In this document: one piece after another, positions 34,364-43,414 of the stretch
Layout of the letters: each line of letters opens with the position of its first letter
Position numbering within the stretch: the first letter of the stretch is position 1
Source: an uncultured Lachnospiraceae bacterium
Lineage (GTDB): Bacteria > Bacillota > Clostridia > Lachnospirales > Lachnospiraceae
Assembly: GCA_910577765.1 (NCBI GenBank)
Contig: CAJTOV010000003.1
Span: 24,956 to 88,955 of the forward strand
Direction of reading: 5' to 3'
DNA: 64,000 nucleotides
Program-made: the position numbers and the translations under genes
The notes under the pieces: model-generated
Told to the model about the DNA's origin: nothing
Databases searched by the model: none
Seen by the model: only the letters and a program-made list of their open reading frames with translations

Positions 34364-35585
34364 ATGACAAAACGATTCATGGCAGTGATGCTGTCTGTAG
34401 TCATGGCAGCAGGACTTGTGGCCTGCGGCGGCTCATCCAGCACACCGGCAACCACCGCTGCACCGGCAGAGACTGCCGCAGCCACCCAGGGGGGGGGTAA
34501 ATTCAGGAAGTGAAACTACCGCCGCTCCGGCACAGGAGGCCGCCAATTACAAGATTGGCATCATGACCACCACTGTGTCCCAGAGTGAGGAAAGCTACCG
34601 TGCAGCCGAGATTTTGCAGAAGCAGAATCCGGACAAGGTTGTTCTCGCCACTTTCCCGGATAAGTTTGCAACCGAGCAGGAGACCACCATTTCCACAGCC
34701 TTAAGTCTCGCGTCCGACCCGGATGTGAAGGCCATTATTTTCAGCCAGGCTGTACAGGGAACGGCTGCTGCCTGCCAGAAGATCCGCGAAGTGCGTCCCG
34801 ACATTCTTCTGATTGCAGCTGGCTATCAGGATGATTCCGCAACCACATCCGCCAACTGTGACGTATTTTACCATGCCAATGTTCCCAAGATGGGATTCCA
34901 GATGGTAGACGAGTTAAGCGACATGGGAGCAAAGACATTTGTCCATTACTCCTTCCCACGCCATCTTGCATGGCAGCCCACTGCTGACCGTCTCCAGAAT
35001 ATGAAAGACCGCTGTGCAGAGCTGGGTCTGACCCTGGTGGAGACCACCACCCCGGACCCCATGTCCGACGCGGGGACTTCCGGCACCCAGCAGTTTGTCC
35101 TGGAGGACGTGCCCCGTGCCGTGGACCAGTACGGCGCCGAGACTGCTTTCTTCGGCACCAACACGGCCCAGCAGGAGCCCATGATCAAATGTGTGGTGGA
35201 CACCAAGTCCTACTTTACCTATCCTTCCGACCCTTCTCCCTTTGTGGGATTCCCGTCCGCACTGGGCATCCAGGTGCCGGAGGACAAGCTGTATGACAAC
35301 GAGTACATGATGAACGCCATTTCCGAGAAGCTGGCAGAGGCTGACATGACCGGCCATATGGGTACCTGGACCGCACCGGTTATGACCCTGTTCATGACCG
35401 GAAGCTACGCCTATGCGGAAGCCTTCTGCGAAGGCAGGACCGGCGGGGAGAAGCTGGATGCGGAAGTATTCACCCAGGCCCTCAGCGAAGCAGCAGGCGG
35501 TACCGTGGACGTGGAGAATATCACAGACGGCGGAACCACCTATGACAATGGCTTCTTCATTATGTGTTCTTACCAGAGGTTCTGA
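34364..35585 (+). CDS. DUF3798 family substrate-binding lipoprotein, frameshifted in a G9 tract
   Basis: ATG 34364 (SD AAAGGAGG) starts a lipoprotein signal, MTKRFMAVMLSVVMAAGLVAC, then a Ser/Thr/Ala-rich spacer. After nine consecutive G (34489-34497) this frame stops at once. The mature domain continues in the next frame from VNSGSETTAAPAQEAANYKIGIMTTT to the end, YDNGFFIMCSYQRF. With eight G the gene would be one open frame of about 406 codons. The body is DUF3798-like (SEESYRAAEILQKQNPDKV, AIIFSQAVQGTAAACQKIREVRPDI) and heads a CUT2 importer operon. The extra base may be real slippage (phase variation) or a sequencing error. Confidence 0.82.
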
Positions 35586-35672
35586 TATAGCAGGAAGGGA
35601 TGCACGGGAGAATCCGTCCTTGGGACTGTTCCCTGCCGCGCAGGCCCTTCCTTTTTAAAAAGGGACTCTGTA

Positions 35673-35716
35673 CCCCCAGTGAACCAGGGGACACCCGCCC
35701 CCTGGTTCACTGGGGG
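35673..35716 (+). terminator. Very stable 18-bp hairpin between binding-protein and ATPase genes
   Basis: CCCCCAGTGAACCAGGGG pairs perfectly with 35699-35716 around an 8-base loop. There is no T run, so it is more likely an mRNA-stabilising or processing hairpin that sets receptor:ATPase ratio than a full terminator. A shorter hairpin (CCTTTTTAAAAAGG) lies just upstream at 35649-35662. Confidence 0.7.
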
Positions 35717-35767
35717 AAATACACCCGGTACAGCAGGTTACCGGTCAAGCCGGGAAGGAGGAAGACA

Positions 35768-37459
35768 TTGGACAGGAAATTTGTATTGGAGATGAACCAC
35801 ATCGGAAAGGATTTCTTTGGCAACCAGGTCCTGAAGGATGTGAGTATCAAGGTAAAGCCTGGGGAGATCGTGGCCCTGATCGGGGAAAATGGCGCCGGCA
35901 AGTCCACCATCATGAACATTCTGTTTGGGATGCCGGCCATCCACCAGACAGGAGGATTTACCGGGGAGGTCATCATAGACGGGGAGAAGGTGGACATCAA
36001 ATCTCCCATGGAAGCCATGAAGCACGGCATCGGCATGGTTCACCAGGAATTCATGCTGATCGACGGGTACGATGTGGCGGAGAACGTGAAGCTGAACCGG
36101 GAAAATCTGAAAAAGACCCCCCTTGGCATGGTGTTCGGAAAACGGTTAAACCTGGTGGACCAGCTTTCCATGCACAAGGACGCCAGGACCACCCTGGATT
36201 CCCTGGGCATTGATCTGGGGGAGCGGACCCGGGTAGGCAGTCTGCCGGTGGGCTACAAGCAGTTTGTGGAGATTGCCCGGGAGCTGGACAAGGAGAATAC
36301 CAGGCTGATCGTGCTGGACGAGCCTACGGCAGTGCTGACCGAGACCGAAGCAGAGACCTTCCTTTCCTGCGTCCGGTCTGTGGCAGAGAAAGGGATTGCC
36401 TTCATCTTCATCAGCCATAAGCTGGACGAGATCAAGAACTACACCCACCATGTGTTTGTCCTGCGGGACGGGGAAATGGTAGGGGACTATCATACCCGGG
36501 AGCTGACCACCATCCGTATGTCCGAGCTGATGGTAGGCCGGAAGGTGGAGATCTTAAACCGCCAGACAGACGGGGAGGCCCCGGAGCACCGGGAAATCTG
36601 TCTGGAACTGGAGCATTTCGGCGTCAGTATGCCGGGAGAGGTGGCCAGGGATGTGTCCTTCCAGGTGAAAAAAGGCGAGATCTTCGGCATCGGCGGTCTG
36701 GCCGGCCACGGCAAGATCAGTATTGCCAACGGCATTATGGGGCTCTACCCCTGCCGGGGCCAGGTGAAGATTCACGGAAAGGCCATGGACGTGACAAAGA
36801 CCAGCGACACCCTTAATGAAGGGGTGGCATTTGTGTCTGAGGACCGGCGGGGAGCCGGACTGATGCTGGATGAGTCCATTGAGCTGAACATCGCCATCGG
36901 GGCCCTGAAGACAAAGAACCGCTTTGTGACCAGGCGCCTGGGGATTCCCTTTTACGACAAAAAGGAGGCCATTGCCTATGCAAAGAAAATGATCCAGGAG
37001 CTGGATATCCGCTGTACCGGCCACAGCCAGCCGGTCCGCAGTCTCTCCGGCGGCAACCAGCAGAAGGTGTGCATTGCCAGGGCCCTGACCCTGGAGCCGG
37101 ATATTCTCTTTGTGTCGGAACCCACCAGGGGAATTGATATCGGCGCCAAGAAGATGATCCTGGACTCCCTGATGAAGCTGAACCGGGAGAAGGGGGTTAC
37201 CGTGATCATTACCTCCAGCGAGCTGGCAGAGCTGCGGTCCGTGTGCAACCGGATCGCCATTGTGACGGAGGGAAAGATCGCAGGGATTCTGTCCTCCACA
37301 GATGAGGACTATAAGTACGGAATGCTTATGAGCGGGGTGAAGCCGCCGGAAGCGCCGGAAGCCGGAAGCCCGCAGAAGGCCGGGGCGGCGGAAGCCGGAG
37401 AACGGCAGAACGCGGCAGCGGCGCCGGTGCCGGAAACAGAAGGGAGGGCCAATTCATGA
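35768..37459 (+). CDS. Sugar-type (CUT2) ABC transporter ATP-binding protein
   Basis: Double-cassette ATPase, 563 residues from the chosen start. Cassette one: Walker A IGENGAGKST, VGYKQFVEIARELDK in the signature position, Walker B LIVLDEPTAVL, FISHKLDEI. Cassette two: degenerate P-loop GLAGHGKIS, signature LSGGNQQKV, ILFVSEPTRGID (Walker B Asp replaced by Ser). TTG 35768 has SD AAGGAGG; the longer open frame upstream crosses the intergenic hairpin and lacks similarity. The C-terminus has an Ala/Glu/Pro-rich tail of about 40 residues. It overlaps the permease start by 4 bp. Confidence 0.92.
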   Translation: MDRKFVLEMNHIGKDFFGNQVLKDVSIKVKPGEIVALIGENGAGKSTIMNILFGMPAIHQTGGFTGEVIIDGEKVDIKSPMEAMKHGIGMVHQEFMLIDGYDVAENVKLNRENLKKTPLGMVFGKRLNLVDQLSMHKDARTTLDSLGIDLGERTRVGSLPVGYKQFVEIARELDKENTRLIVLDEPTAVLTETEAETFLSCVRSVAEKGIAFIFISHKLDEIKNYTHHVFVLRDGEMVGDYHTRELTTIRMSELMVGRKVEILNRQTDGEAPEHREICLELEHFGVSMPGEVARDVSFQVKKGEIFGIGGLAGHGKISIANGIMGLYPCRGQVKIHGKAMDVTKTSDTLNEGVAFVSEDRRGAGLMLDESIELNIAIGALKTKNRFVTRRLGIPFYDKKEAIAYAKKMIQELDIRCTGHSQPVRSLSGGNQQKVCIARALTLEPDILFVSEPTRGIDIGAKKMILDSLMKLNREKGVTVIITSSELAELRSVCNRIAIVTEGKIAGILSSTDEDYKYGMLMSGVKPPEAPEAGSPQKAGAAEAGERQNAAAAPVPETEGRANS

Positions 37460-38538
37460 ACAGAGTGAAACAGGCAATTGATTACCTGGGAGTGTCCAGG
37501 CTGGTGGTGATCGGATTCCTTCTGGTGCTGATGGTTTCCGTATTCCCCCTGGGCATTAATCCGGGCATGATCTATTCGGACTGTCTGGTCCGCATCGGCA
37601 TGAACGGGTTCCTGGTGCTGGCCATGATGATCTCCATTGTCTGCGGTGCCGGACTGAACTTCGGACTGCCTATCGGGATTCTCTGCGGGCTGCTGGGCGG
37701 CTCCATTGCGGTCCAGTTCAACTGGACCGGACTGGCTGGATTCTGGGGAGCCTGCCTGGTGTCGGTGCCCTTTGCCATGGGGGCAGGCTGGCTCTATGCC
37801 CTGCTGCTTAACAATGTGAAGGGCTCGGAAATGACCGTGGGCAACTACATGGCATTCTCCGTGGTGTCCCTGATGTCCATTGCATGGCTGGTGCTGCCCT
37901 ACTCCAACCCAAAGATCGTGTGGCCTATTACCGGGGTAGGACTGCGGACCACCATGACCCTGGAAGAAAACTACGACAAGGTGCTGGACAATTTTCTGAA
38001 AATTGATTTCCGGGCCATGGGCATTTTCCAGGACAATCCTTACTGGAAGGATTTTTCCCTGGCTACGGGGCTGCTGCTGGTGTTTGCCCTGGGCTGTGTG
38101 CTGATGTGGCTGTTTATGAAGACAAAGGCAGGGATTATCATGCGGTGCAGCGGTGTCAATCCGGGATTTTCCCGGACCCTGGGAGTCAATAACAACCAGG
38201 TGCGCACCGTGGGAATCATCGCCTCCACGGTGATCGCGGCCATTGGCATCAACATCTATTCCCAGAGCTACGGCTTCTACCAGTTCTACTCGGCGCCTTT
38301 GATGATGGCATTTCCCGCCATGGCGGCCATCCTCATCGGCGGCGCAACACCCAGGAAGGCCGGGGTCTTCCATGTGGTCCTGGGTGTGATTCTGTTCCAG
38401 AGTCTTCTGACCCTGGCTACCCCGGTGGCCAACGCGGTTATCAATGCAGGCAGTATTTCGGAGGTGGTGCGTATCATCGTGCAGAACGGCATTATCCTGT
38501 ACGCACTGACCAAGATTCGGGCGAATGGAGGGAAATGA
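37456..38538 (+). CDS. CUT2-type ABC transporter permease
   Basis: BPD_transp_2 family permease, 360 residues, about ten hydrophobic helices. Recognisable: MMISIVCGAGLNFGLPIGILCGLLGGSIA, MRCSGVNPGFSRTLGVNNNQVRTVGI, MAFPAMAAILIGGATPRKAGVFHVVLGV. The ATG overlaps the ATPase stop (ATGA), with SD GGGAGGG. It is larger than classical RbsC and belongs to the variant subfamily found with DUF3798 receptors. Confidence 0.9.
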   Translation: MNRVKQAIDYLGVSRLVVIGFLLVLMVSVFPLGINPGMIYSDCLVRIGMNGFLVLAMMISIVCGAGLNFGLPIGILCGLLGGSIAVQFNWTGLAGFWGACLVSVPFAMGAGWLYALLLNNVKGSEMTVGNYMAFSVVSLMSIAWLVLPYSNPKIVWPITGVGLRTTMTLEENYDKVLDNFLKIDFRAMGIFQDNPYWKDFSLATGLLLVFALGCVLMWLFMKTKAGIIMRCSGVNPGFSRTLGVNNNQVRTVGIIASTVIAAIGINIYSQSYGFYQFYSAPLMMAFPAMAAILIGGATPRKAGVFHVVLGVILFQSLLTLATPVANAVINAGSISEVVRIIVQNGIILYALTKIRANGGK

Positions 38539-38540
38539 CC

Positions 38541-39878
38541 ATGGAGCATAAGAAACGGAACAAATATGTGGAATTTCTTCAGGACAATATGGTCCCCATT
38601 CTCTTTACCATTCTCTGCATGGCCAGCATCAAAATCTCCGGGCAGAACGCAGGCTATGTGATCACGGAGACCATTTCCCGTGTGGGCCGCAATGCCATTC
38701 TGATTGTGTCCCTGATCCTGCCGGTGCTGTGCGGCATGGGCCTGAACTTCAGCATCGTTCTGGGGGCCATGGCCGGGGAGGTGGGCCTGATCCTGATCAC
38801 CCACTGGAGCTTCGACGGTCTGAAAGGCATTGTCCTGGCGGCAGTGATCGCCACGGTGCTGTCGGTGATTCTGGGCACTCTCACGGGCATGCTGTTTAAC
38901 AAGGTCAAGGGCCAGGAGATGATCACGGGCATGATTCTGGGATTTTTCGCCGTAGGCGTCTATGATCTGATTTTCATCTTTATGGTAGGCAGCATTATCC
39001 CCATGGTGAACCCGGAGATTATGCTGAACTCCCAGAATGAGGCCGGGGAGACCATCTATGTGGGCCTGAGAAATACCATCGACTTCCACGCGGAAACCAA
39101 GTATGCGGTGGACAACGCCTGGAAGGTGATGTTCGTCAAGTTCCTGCCGGTGCTGCTGGGATGCTTTGCGGCAGTGACGGCGGCGGTTCTGGCTTACAGA
39201 ATTGTGAAGAGAAAGGAATCCGTCAAAGAGGCGGTTCTGGGAACAAAGGGATTTGTCATCACCAGCGTGCTGCTGGCAGTGCTTCAGGGAATGATCATGA
39301 CAGTTCCGGCAGTGAAAAAGGCATTTTTCATTGTCCAGGTTCCGGTGCTGACGGGGATTGTTATCGGGGCAGTGTGCCTGCTGGTGGTGTTTATCACAAA
39401 GACCAAGCTGGGCCAGGACATCCGCACCGTGGGCATGAACATGCAGGTGGCTTCCGCGGCAGGCATTGACGTGGACCGGACCCGGATCGTGGCCACGGTG
39501 CTGTCCACGGTGATTGCCTCCTGGGGGCAGATTATCTTTCTCCAGAATATCGGAAATGTCCAGACCTTCAACAGCCATGAGCAGGTGGGAACCTATGCGG
39601 TGGCAGCCCTGCTGGTAGGCGGAGCATCCATTGACAAGGCCACCATGGGGCAGGTATTTACCGGCACGGTTCTGTTCCACATCCTGTTCTTTATGACGCC
39701 TCTGGCAGGAAAGGTGCTGTTCAATGATCCCCAGCTTGGGGAGTATTTCCGTGTGTTCCTCTGCTATGGGATTATTGCGATTTCGCTGTTTCTTTATGCC
39801 TGGAAGAAGGTGGTGGAGGAAAAGCGGCGGATGGAGAAGGAGTACCAGGAGCAGCTGGCGCAGCTGGAGGCCAAGTAG
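38541..39878 (+). CDS. CUT2-type ABC transporter permease, second subunit
   Basis: Partner permease, 445 residues, larger than RbsC because of an extra stretch of about 100 residues in mid-protein (about 145-240, including the ETIYVGLRNTIDFHAETKYAVDN segment and two further hydrophobic helices). Core: VLCGMGLNFSIVLGAMAGEVG, KVKGQEMITGMILGFFAVG, IRTVGMNMQVASAAGIDVDRTR, VGTYAVAALLVGGASIDKA. ATG 38541 has GGAGGG at 8 bases; ATG 38535 is too close to it. The C-terminal 30 residues are charged and cytoplasmic. Confidence 0.9.
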   Translation: MEHKKRNKYVEFLQDNMVPILFTILCMASIKISGQNAGYVITETISRVGRNAILIVSLILPVLCGMGLNFSIVLGAMAGEVGLILITHWSFDGLKGIVLAAVIATVLSVILGTLTGMLFNKVKGQEMITGMILGFFAVGVYDLIFIFMVGSIIPMVNPEIMLNSQNEAGETIYVGLRNTIDFHAETKYAVDNAWKVMFVKFLPVLLGCFAAVTAAVLAYRIVKRKESVKEAVLGTKGFVITSVLLAVLQGMIMTVPAVKKAFFIVQVPVLTGIVIGAVCLLVVFITKTKLGQDIRTVGMNMQVASAAGIDVDRTRIVATVLSTVIASWGQIIFLQNIGNVQTFNSHEQVGTYAVAALLVGGASIDKATMGQVFTGTVLFHILFFMTPLAGKVLFNDPQLGEYFRVFLCYGIIAISLFLYAWKKVVEEKRRMEKEYQEQLAQLEAK

Positions 39879-39902
39879 GGGGACGGCAGAGAGGTGTAAT
39901 TC

Positions 39903-40979
39903 ATGAGGGTAGAACGGATAAGAAGGGTTTTGGAGAATCTGGAACGTATGGGGCTGGAACAGATGGTGGTGACGGATGCCGTTTCCATTCTGTATCTGAC
40001 GGATATCTGGGTGGATGCGGGGGAGCGGCTGGTGGCTTTGTATCTGAACAGGAGCGGAAAGCACTGTCTGTTTGTGAATCACATGTTTACCCTCCCCCAG
40101 GACCCGGGGATCGAAGTGGTGCGGTTTTCGGATACGGATCCTTATATTGGGATGCTGGGGGCGCGGGTTGACAGTGGGAAGGTTCTGGGTGTGGATAAGA
40201 ACATGCCTTCCCGGTTTCTGCTGCCTTTGATGGACCAGGGGAGCGGTGCCGGGTTTGTCAACGGATCTCTGGCTGTGGATGAAGCCAGGGGCATCAAGGA
40301 CCAGGCGGAGCAGGAGGCTATGGGCCGGGTGTCTGCCATCAATGACCAGGCCATGGAGCAGTTCAGGGGGCTTTTGAAGGAAGGGGTCACGGAGCGTCAG
40401 GTGGCCGGACAGATGAAGGAGATTTACCAGAGTCTGGGGGCAGATGACTTGTCGTTTCCGCCTTCGGTGTGTTTCGGCGCCAATGGGGCCGTGGGCCATT
40501 ACCGGTGCGGGGACGTGGCCCTGAAGCCCGGAGACTGTGTGCTTATGGATGTGGGATGCAGGAAGGACCATTACTGCGCGGACATGACCAGAACCTTTTT
40601 CTTCGGAAAGGTGGAGAAGGAGGAGCACCGGCGGGTGTATGAGCTGGTGCTGGCAGCCAACCGGGCGGCTGAGGCCATGATCCGGCCCGGAGTCCGGTTC
40701 TGCGATATTGACCGGGCAGCCAGAAGCATCATTGAGGAAGCCGGTTACGGAAGCTGTTTTACCCACCGGCTGGGGCATTTTATCGGCATGGAGGTCCACG
40801 ATTACGGGGACGTGTCCAGTGCCAACCAGGCCTGCGCCCAGGCAGGGCAGATTTTCTCCATCGAACCGGGGATTTACCTGGAAGGGGAGATGGGGGTGCG
40901 GATCGAGGACCTGGTGCTGGTTACGGAGGACGGGTGCCGGCTTCTGAATTCTTACAGTAAGGAACTGGAAATCCTCTGA
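39903..40979 (+). CDS. M24 family metallopeptidase (Xaa-Pro aminopeptidase-like)
   Basis: Pita-bread-fold peptidase, 358 residues. Creatinase-type N-domain (about 1-130), catalytic domain after. Dimetal ligands are in place: Asp in VLMDVGC, Asp in DMTRTFF, His in HRLGHFIG, Glu in SIEPGIYL and Glu in VRIEDLVLV. Downstream of the DUF3798/CUT2 transporter with only 24 bp between, and followed by a dipeptidase. Likely cytosolic release of N-terminal residues from proline-containing peptides. Confidence 0.92.
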   Translation: MRVERIRRVLENLERMGLEQMVVTDAVSILYLTDIWVDAGERLVALYLNRSGKHCLFVNHMFTLPQDPGIEVVRFSDTDPYIGMLGARVDSGKVLGVDKNMPSRFLLPLMDQGSGAGFVNGSLAVDEARGIKDQAEQEAMGRVSAINDQAMEQFRGLLKEGVTERQVAGQMKEIYQSLGADDLSFPPSVCFGANGAVGHYRCGDVALKPGDCVLMDVGCRKDHYCADMTRTFFFGKVEKEEHRRVYELVLAANRAAEAMIRPGVRFCDIDRAARSIIEEAGYGSCFTHRLGHFIGMEVHDYGDVSSANQACAQAGQIFSIEPGIYLEGEMGVRIEDLVLVTEDGCRLLNSYSKELEIL

Positions 40980-41023
40980 CAGGTATGTGAGTCATATATA
41001 TAGGAAAGGACGGGTGCAGCAAT

Positions 41024-42427
41024 ATGGTAGAAGCCTTAAACAGACGGATTGAAGAAAATGCAGACGCAATGGTAAAGTCTCTTTCGGAGATTGTCCGGAT
41101 TCCCAGCGTATACGGGGAGCCCCAGGAGGGTGCGCCTTACGGAAAAGAGTCCAGACGGGCCTTGCAGTACGCCATGGATCTTGGAAAAAAGCTGGGGTTT
41201 GAGACCGTGGAAAATGTAGGCGACCGGGTCTGTTACATTGAGCACGGAACCGGCAGCAAGGTGGTGGGGGTGTTTGCCCACCTGGACATTGTTCCGGCCG
41301 GGGAGGGCTGGACGTACCCGCCTTTTGGCGGCGAGATCCACAACAACCGGGTCTATGGCCGGGGAACCGTAGACAACAAGGGGCCGTTTATCGCCGCTCT
41401 CTATGCCCTCTATGCCATCAAGGAGCTGGGGCTGCCACTGGGAGATTACCGGATTCGGGTGGTAGGAGGCACCAATGAGGAGAAGGGCATGGACGACATG
41501 CGGTACTATGTGGAGCAGTGCGGGGCGCCGGATGCAGGCTTTACCCCGGACGGTCTGTTCCCCATGTCCTTTACGGAGCGGGGGATCAATTACTACTTTA
41601 TGTCCTATAAATTTACGGAGCCCACAGACAAGGCCTTTAAAGTGCTGAGTCTGAATGGCGGGCAGATCCTTAACATGGTTCCCGACAAGGCAGAGGCGCT
41701 TCTGGAGGCAGCGGACGAGGCCGGGGCGGCGGCTTTGGTCAAGGCTCTGGATGAGTACCGGGAGCGTACGGGGCGGGATGTGTCCGGCGCAGCCCAGGGG
41801 AACCGGGTGCAGGTCAGTTCCAGAGGCCTGTGTGCCCACTCCTGCACACCTTTTAACGGGAAAAATGCCATCGTAGCCATTCTCATGTTCCTGGCGGAGC
41901 AGAAGCCAGGCGGATCTTTAGGGAAATTCCTGGATTTCTTCCAGGAGAAGATCGGCATGACCACAGACGGCAGTCTCATGGGTATGAAGCGGGAGGATGA
42001 GTGCGGCAGGCTGACCTTCAGTCTGTCCAAGATGGAGCTGGACCAGCAGGGGTTAAAATGGGTGGTGAATATCCGTCTGCCCTACACCTATAAAGACCAG
42101 GTAACCAGTGATTTCCGGGCCCAGGTGGAGCCGGTGGGAATCGTCATGGATGACATGGACATTCACAGAACCTACCGGTTCCCCACAGACCATCCCCTGA
42201 TCCTGACCCTGCGGAAGGTGTACGAGGAGCTGACGGGCAAGGACTCCACCCCCAGCCACGAGGGGGGCACCTATGCCCAGGCAGTACCCAATATTGTGCC
42301 TTTCGGGTCCATATTCCCGGGGACCCCGGATCTGTGCCACAGGCCGGATGAGAGTGTGGATATTGACGAGTATATTCTGGATGCCAAGCTGTTCGGAAAC
42401 GGAATGTACGCATTGACCCAGGCATAA
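41024..42427 (+). CDS. M20 family dipeptidase, PepV-like
   Basis: Zinc dipeptidase of the PepV type, 467 residues, full length. Catalytic and metal motifs: AHLDIVPAGEGW, GRGTVDNKGP, GGTNEEKGMDD, PDGLFPM and, at the C-terminus, HEGGTYAQAVPN and CHRPDESVDID. SD AGGAAAGGA-like. It follows the M24 peptidase, and together they look like the cytosolic end of a peptide-use pathway whose importer is the CUT2-type system upstream. Confidence 0.93.
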   Translation: MVEALNRRIEENADAMVKSLSEIVRIPSVYGEPQEGAPYGKESRRALQYAMDLGKKLGFETVENVGDRVCYIEHGTGSKVVGVFAHLDIVPAGEGWTYPPFGGEIHNNRVYGRGTVDNKGPFIAALYALYAIKELGLPLGDYRIRVVGGTNEEKGMDDMRYYVEQCGAPDAGFTPDGLFPMSFTERGINYYFMSYKFTEPTDKAFKVLSLNGGQILNMVPDKAEALLEAADEAGAAALVKALDEYRERTGRDVSGAAQGNRVQVSSRGLCAHSCTPFNGKNAIVAILMFLAEQKPGGSLGKFLDFFQEKIGMTTDGSLMGMKREDECGRLTFSLSKMELDQQGLKWVVNIRLPYTYKDQVTSDFRAQVEPVGIVMDDMDIHRTYRFPTDHPLILTLRKVYEELTGKDSTPSHEGGTYAQAVPNIVPFGSIFPGTPDLCHRPDESVDIDEYILDAKLFGNGMYALTQA

Positions 42428-42478
42428 ATGCGGAAGAGTGCCGGATATGGGAAGATATAAGAAAAGAGGGCGCAGAAA

Positions 42479-43411
42479 TTGATCGAAGCCAAGAATCTGG
42501 TAAAGCGGTACGGCAGCTTTGCGGCAGTGGACCATCTGGATTTTGTCATGGAGCAGGGGCGCATTTACGGGTTTCTGGGGCCCAACGGGGCAGGGAAATC
42601 CACCACCATGAATATGATAACCGGATATCTTCCGCCTACGTCAGGAACGGTCCTTATTGACGGCCTGGATATCCGGGAGGATTCCCGGGAGGCCAGGCGG
42701 CGGATCGGGTATCTTCCCGAGATTCCGCCGGTCTATCCGGACATGACGCCCAGGGAGTATCTTGCCTTTGCCGGGGAGCTGAAAGGGGTGGGGAAAAGAA
42801 GGCTCCGGGCAGAGGTAAAGCGGGTCATGGAGGCGGTGGAAATCACCCACATGGGCAGCCGCCTGATCCGGAATCTGTCCAAGGGCTACCGCCAGCGGGT
42901 GGGGTTTGCCTGCGCCCTTCTGGGAGACCCGGAGGTGGTGATTCTGGATGAGCCTACGGTGGGGCTGGACCCCAGGCAGATCACCCAGATGCGGGACCTG
43001 ATCCGCTCCCTGGGGGGAGAACATACGGTGATTCTCAGCAGCCATATTCTTTCGGAGGTCAGCGCGGTGTGTGACCATATTCTGATTCTTTCCAAAGGAA
43101 AGCTGGCAGCCAGTGATACGCCGGAGCATCTGACCCGGCGGATGGGGCGGACCAATGTCTATGACCTGCTGGTGGATGGGCAGCCGGATCATATCGGCTG
43201 CCTGCTGGGGCAGGTGGAGGGGCTTCTGGTCCTGGAGACAGGGCAGGATGCATCGGGGCTGGCAGCGGTTCACCTGGAGACCGGCGGGGATACAGACCCC
43301 AGGGCCCAGGTGTTCCGGGTGCTGGCAAAGGCCGACTGTCCGATTATGGAACTGACCTGCCGGACGGTGAGTCTGGAGGATGTGTTCCTGGAAGTGACCG
43401 GGGAGGAATAA
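42479..43411 (+). CDS. ABC transporter ATP-binding protein, GldA-like
   Basis: Single-cassette ATPase, 310 residues. Walker A GPNGAGKST, signature LSKGYRQRV (LSxGYxQR form typical of ABC-2/Gld exporters), Walker B VVILDEPTVGLDPRQ, H-loop LSSHILSEV. TTG start with SD AGAGGG at 8 bases. The C-terminal 80 residues form the regulatory extension seen in ABC-2 ATPases. Three bases separate it from the permease. Confidence 0.92.
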   Translation: MIEAKNLVKRYGSFAAVDHLDFVMEQGRIYGFLGPNGAGKSTTMNMITGYLPPTSGTVLIDGLDIREDSREARRRIGYLPEIPPVYPDMTPREYLAFAGELKGVGKRRLRAEVKRVMEAVEITHMGSRLIRNLSKGYRQRVGFACALLGDPEVVILDEPTVGLDPRQITQMRDLIRSLGGEHTVILSSHILSEVSAVCDHILILSKGKLAASDTPEHLTRRMGRTNVYDLLVDGQPDHIGCLLGQVEGLLVLETGQDASGLAAVHLETGGDTDPRAQVFRVLAKADCPIMELTCRTVSLEDVFLEVTGEE

Positions 43412-43414
43412 TCT

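Noticed and set aside
35600..35767. A 56-residue N-terminal extension of the CUT2 ATPase
   Set aside because: It would translate through the stable 35673-35716 hairpin and has no similarity to ATPases; TTG 35768 has a good SD.
38286..40799. An 837-codon open frame on the minus strand opposite the second permease and the M24 gene
   Set aside because: Product is His/Gln/Arg-rich with no domain logic, no SD, and is fully antisense to two well-supported genes. It is an artefact of GC-rich codon use.
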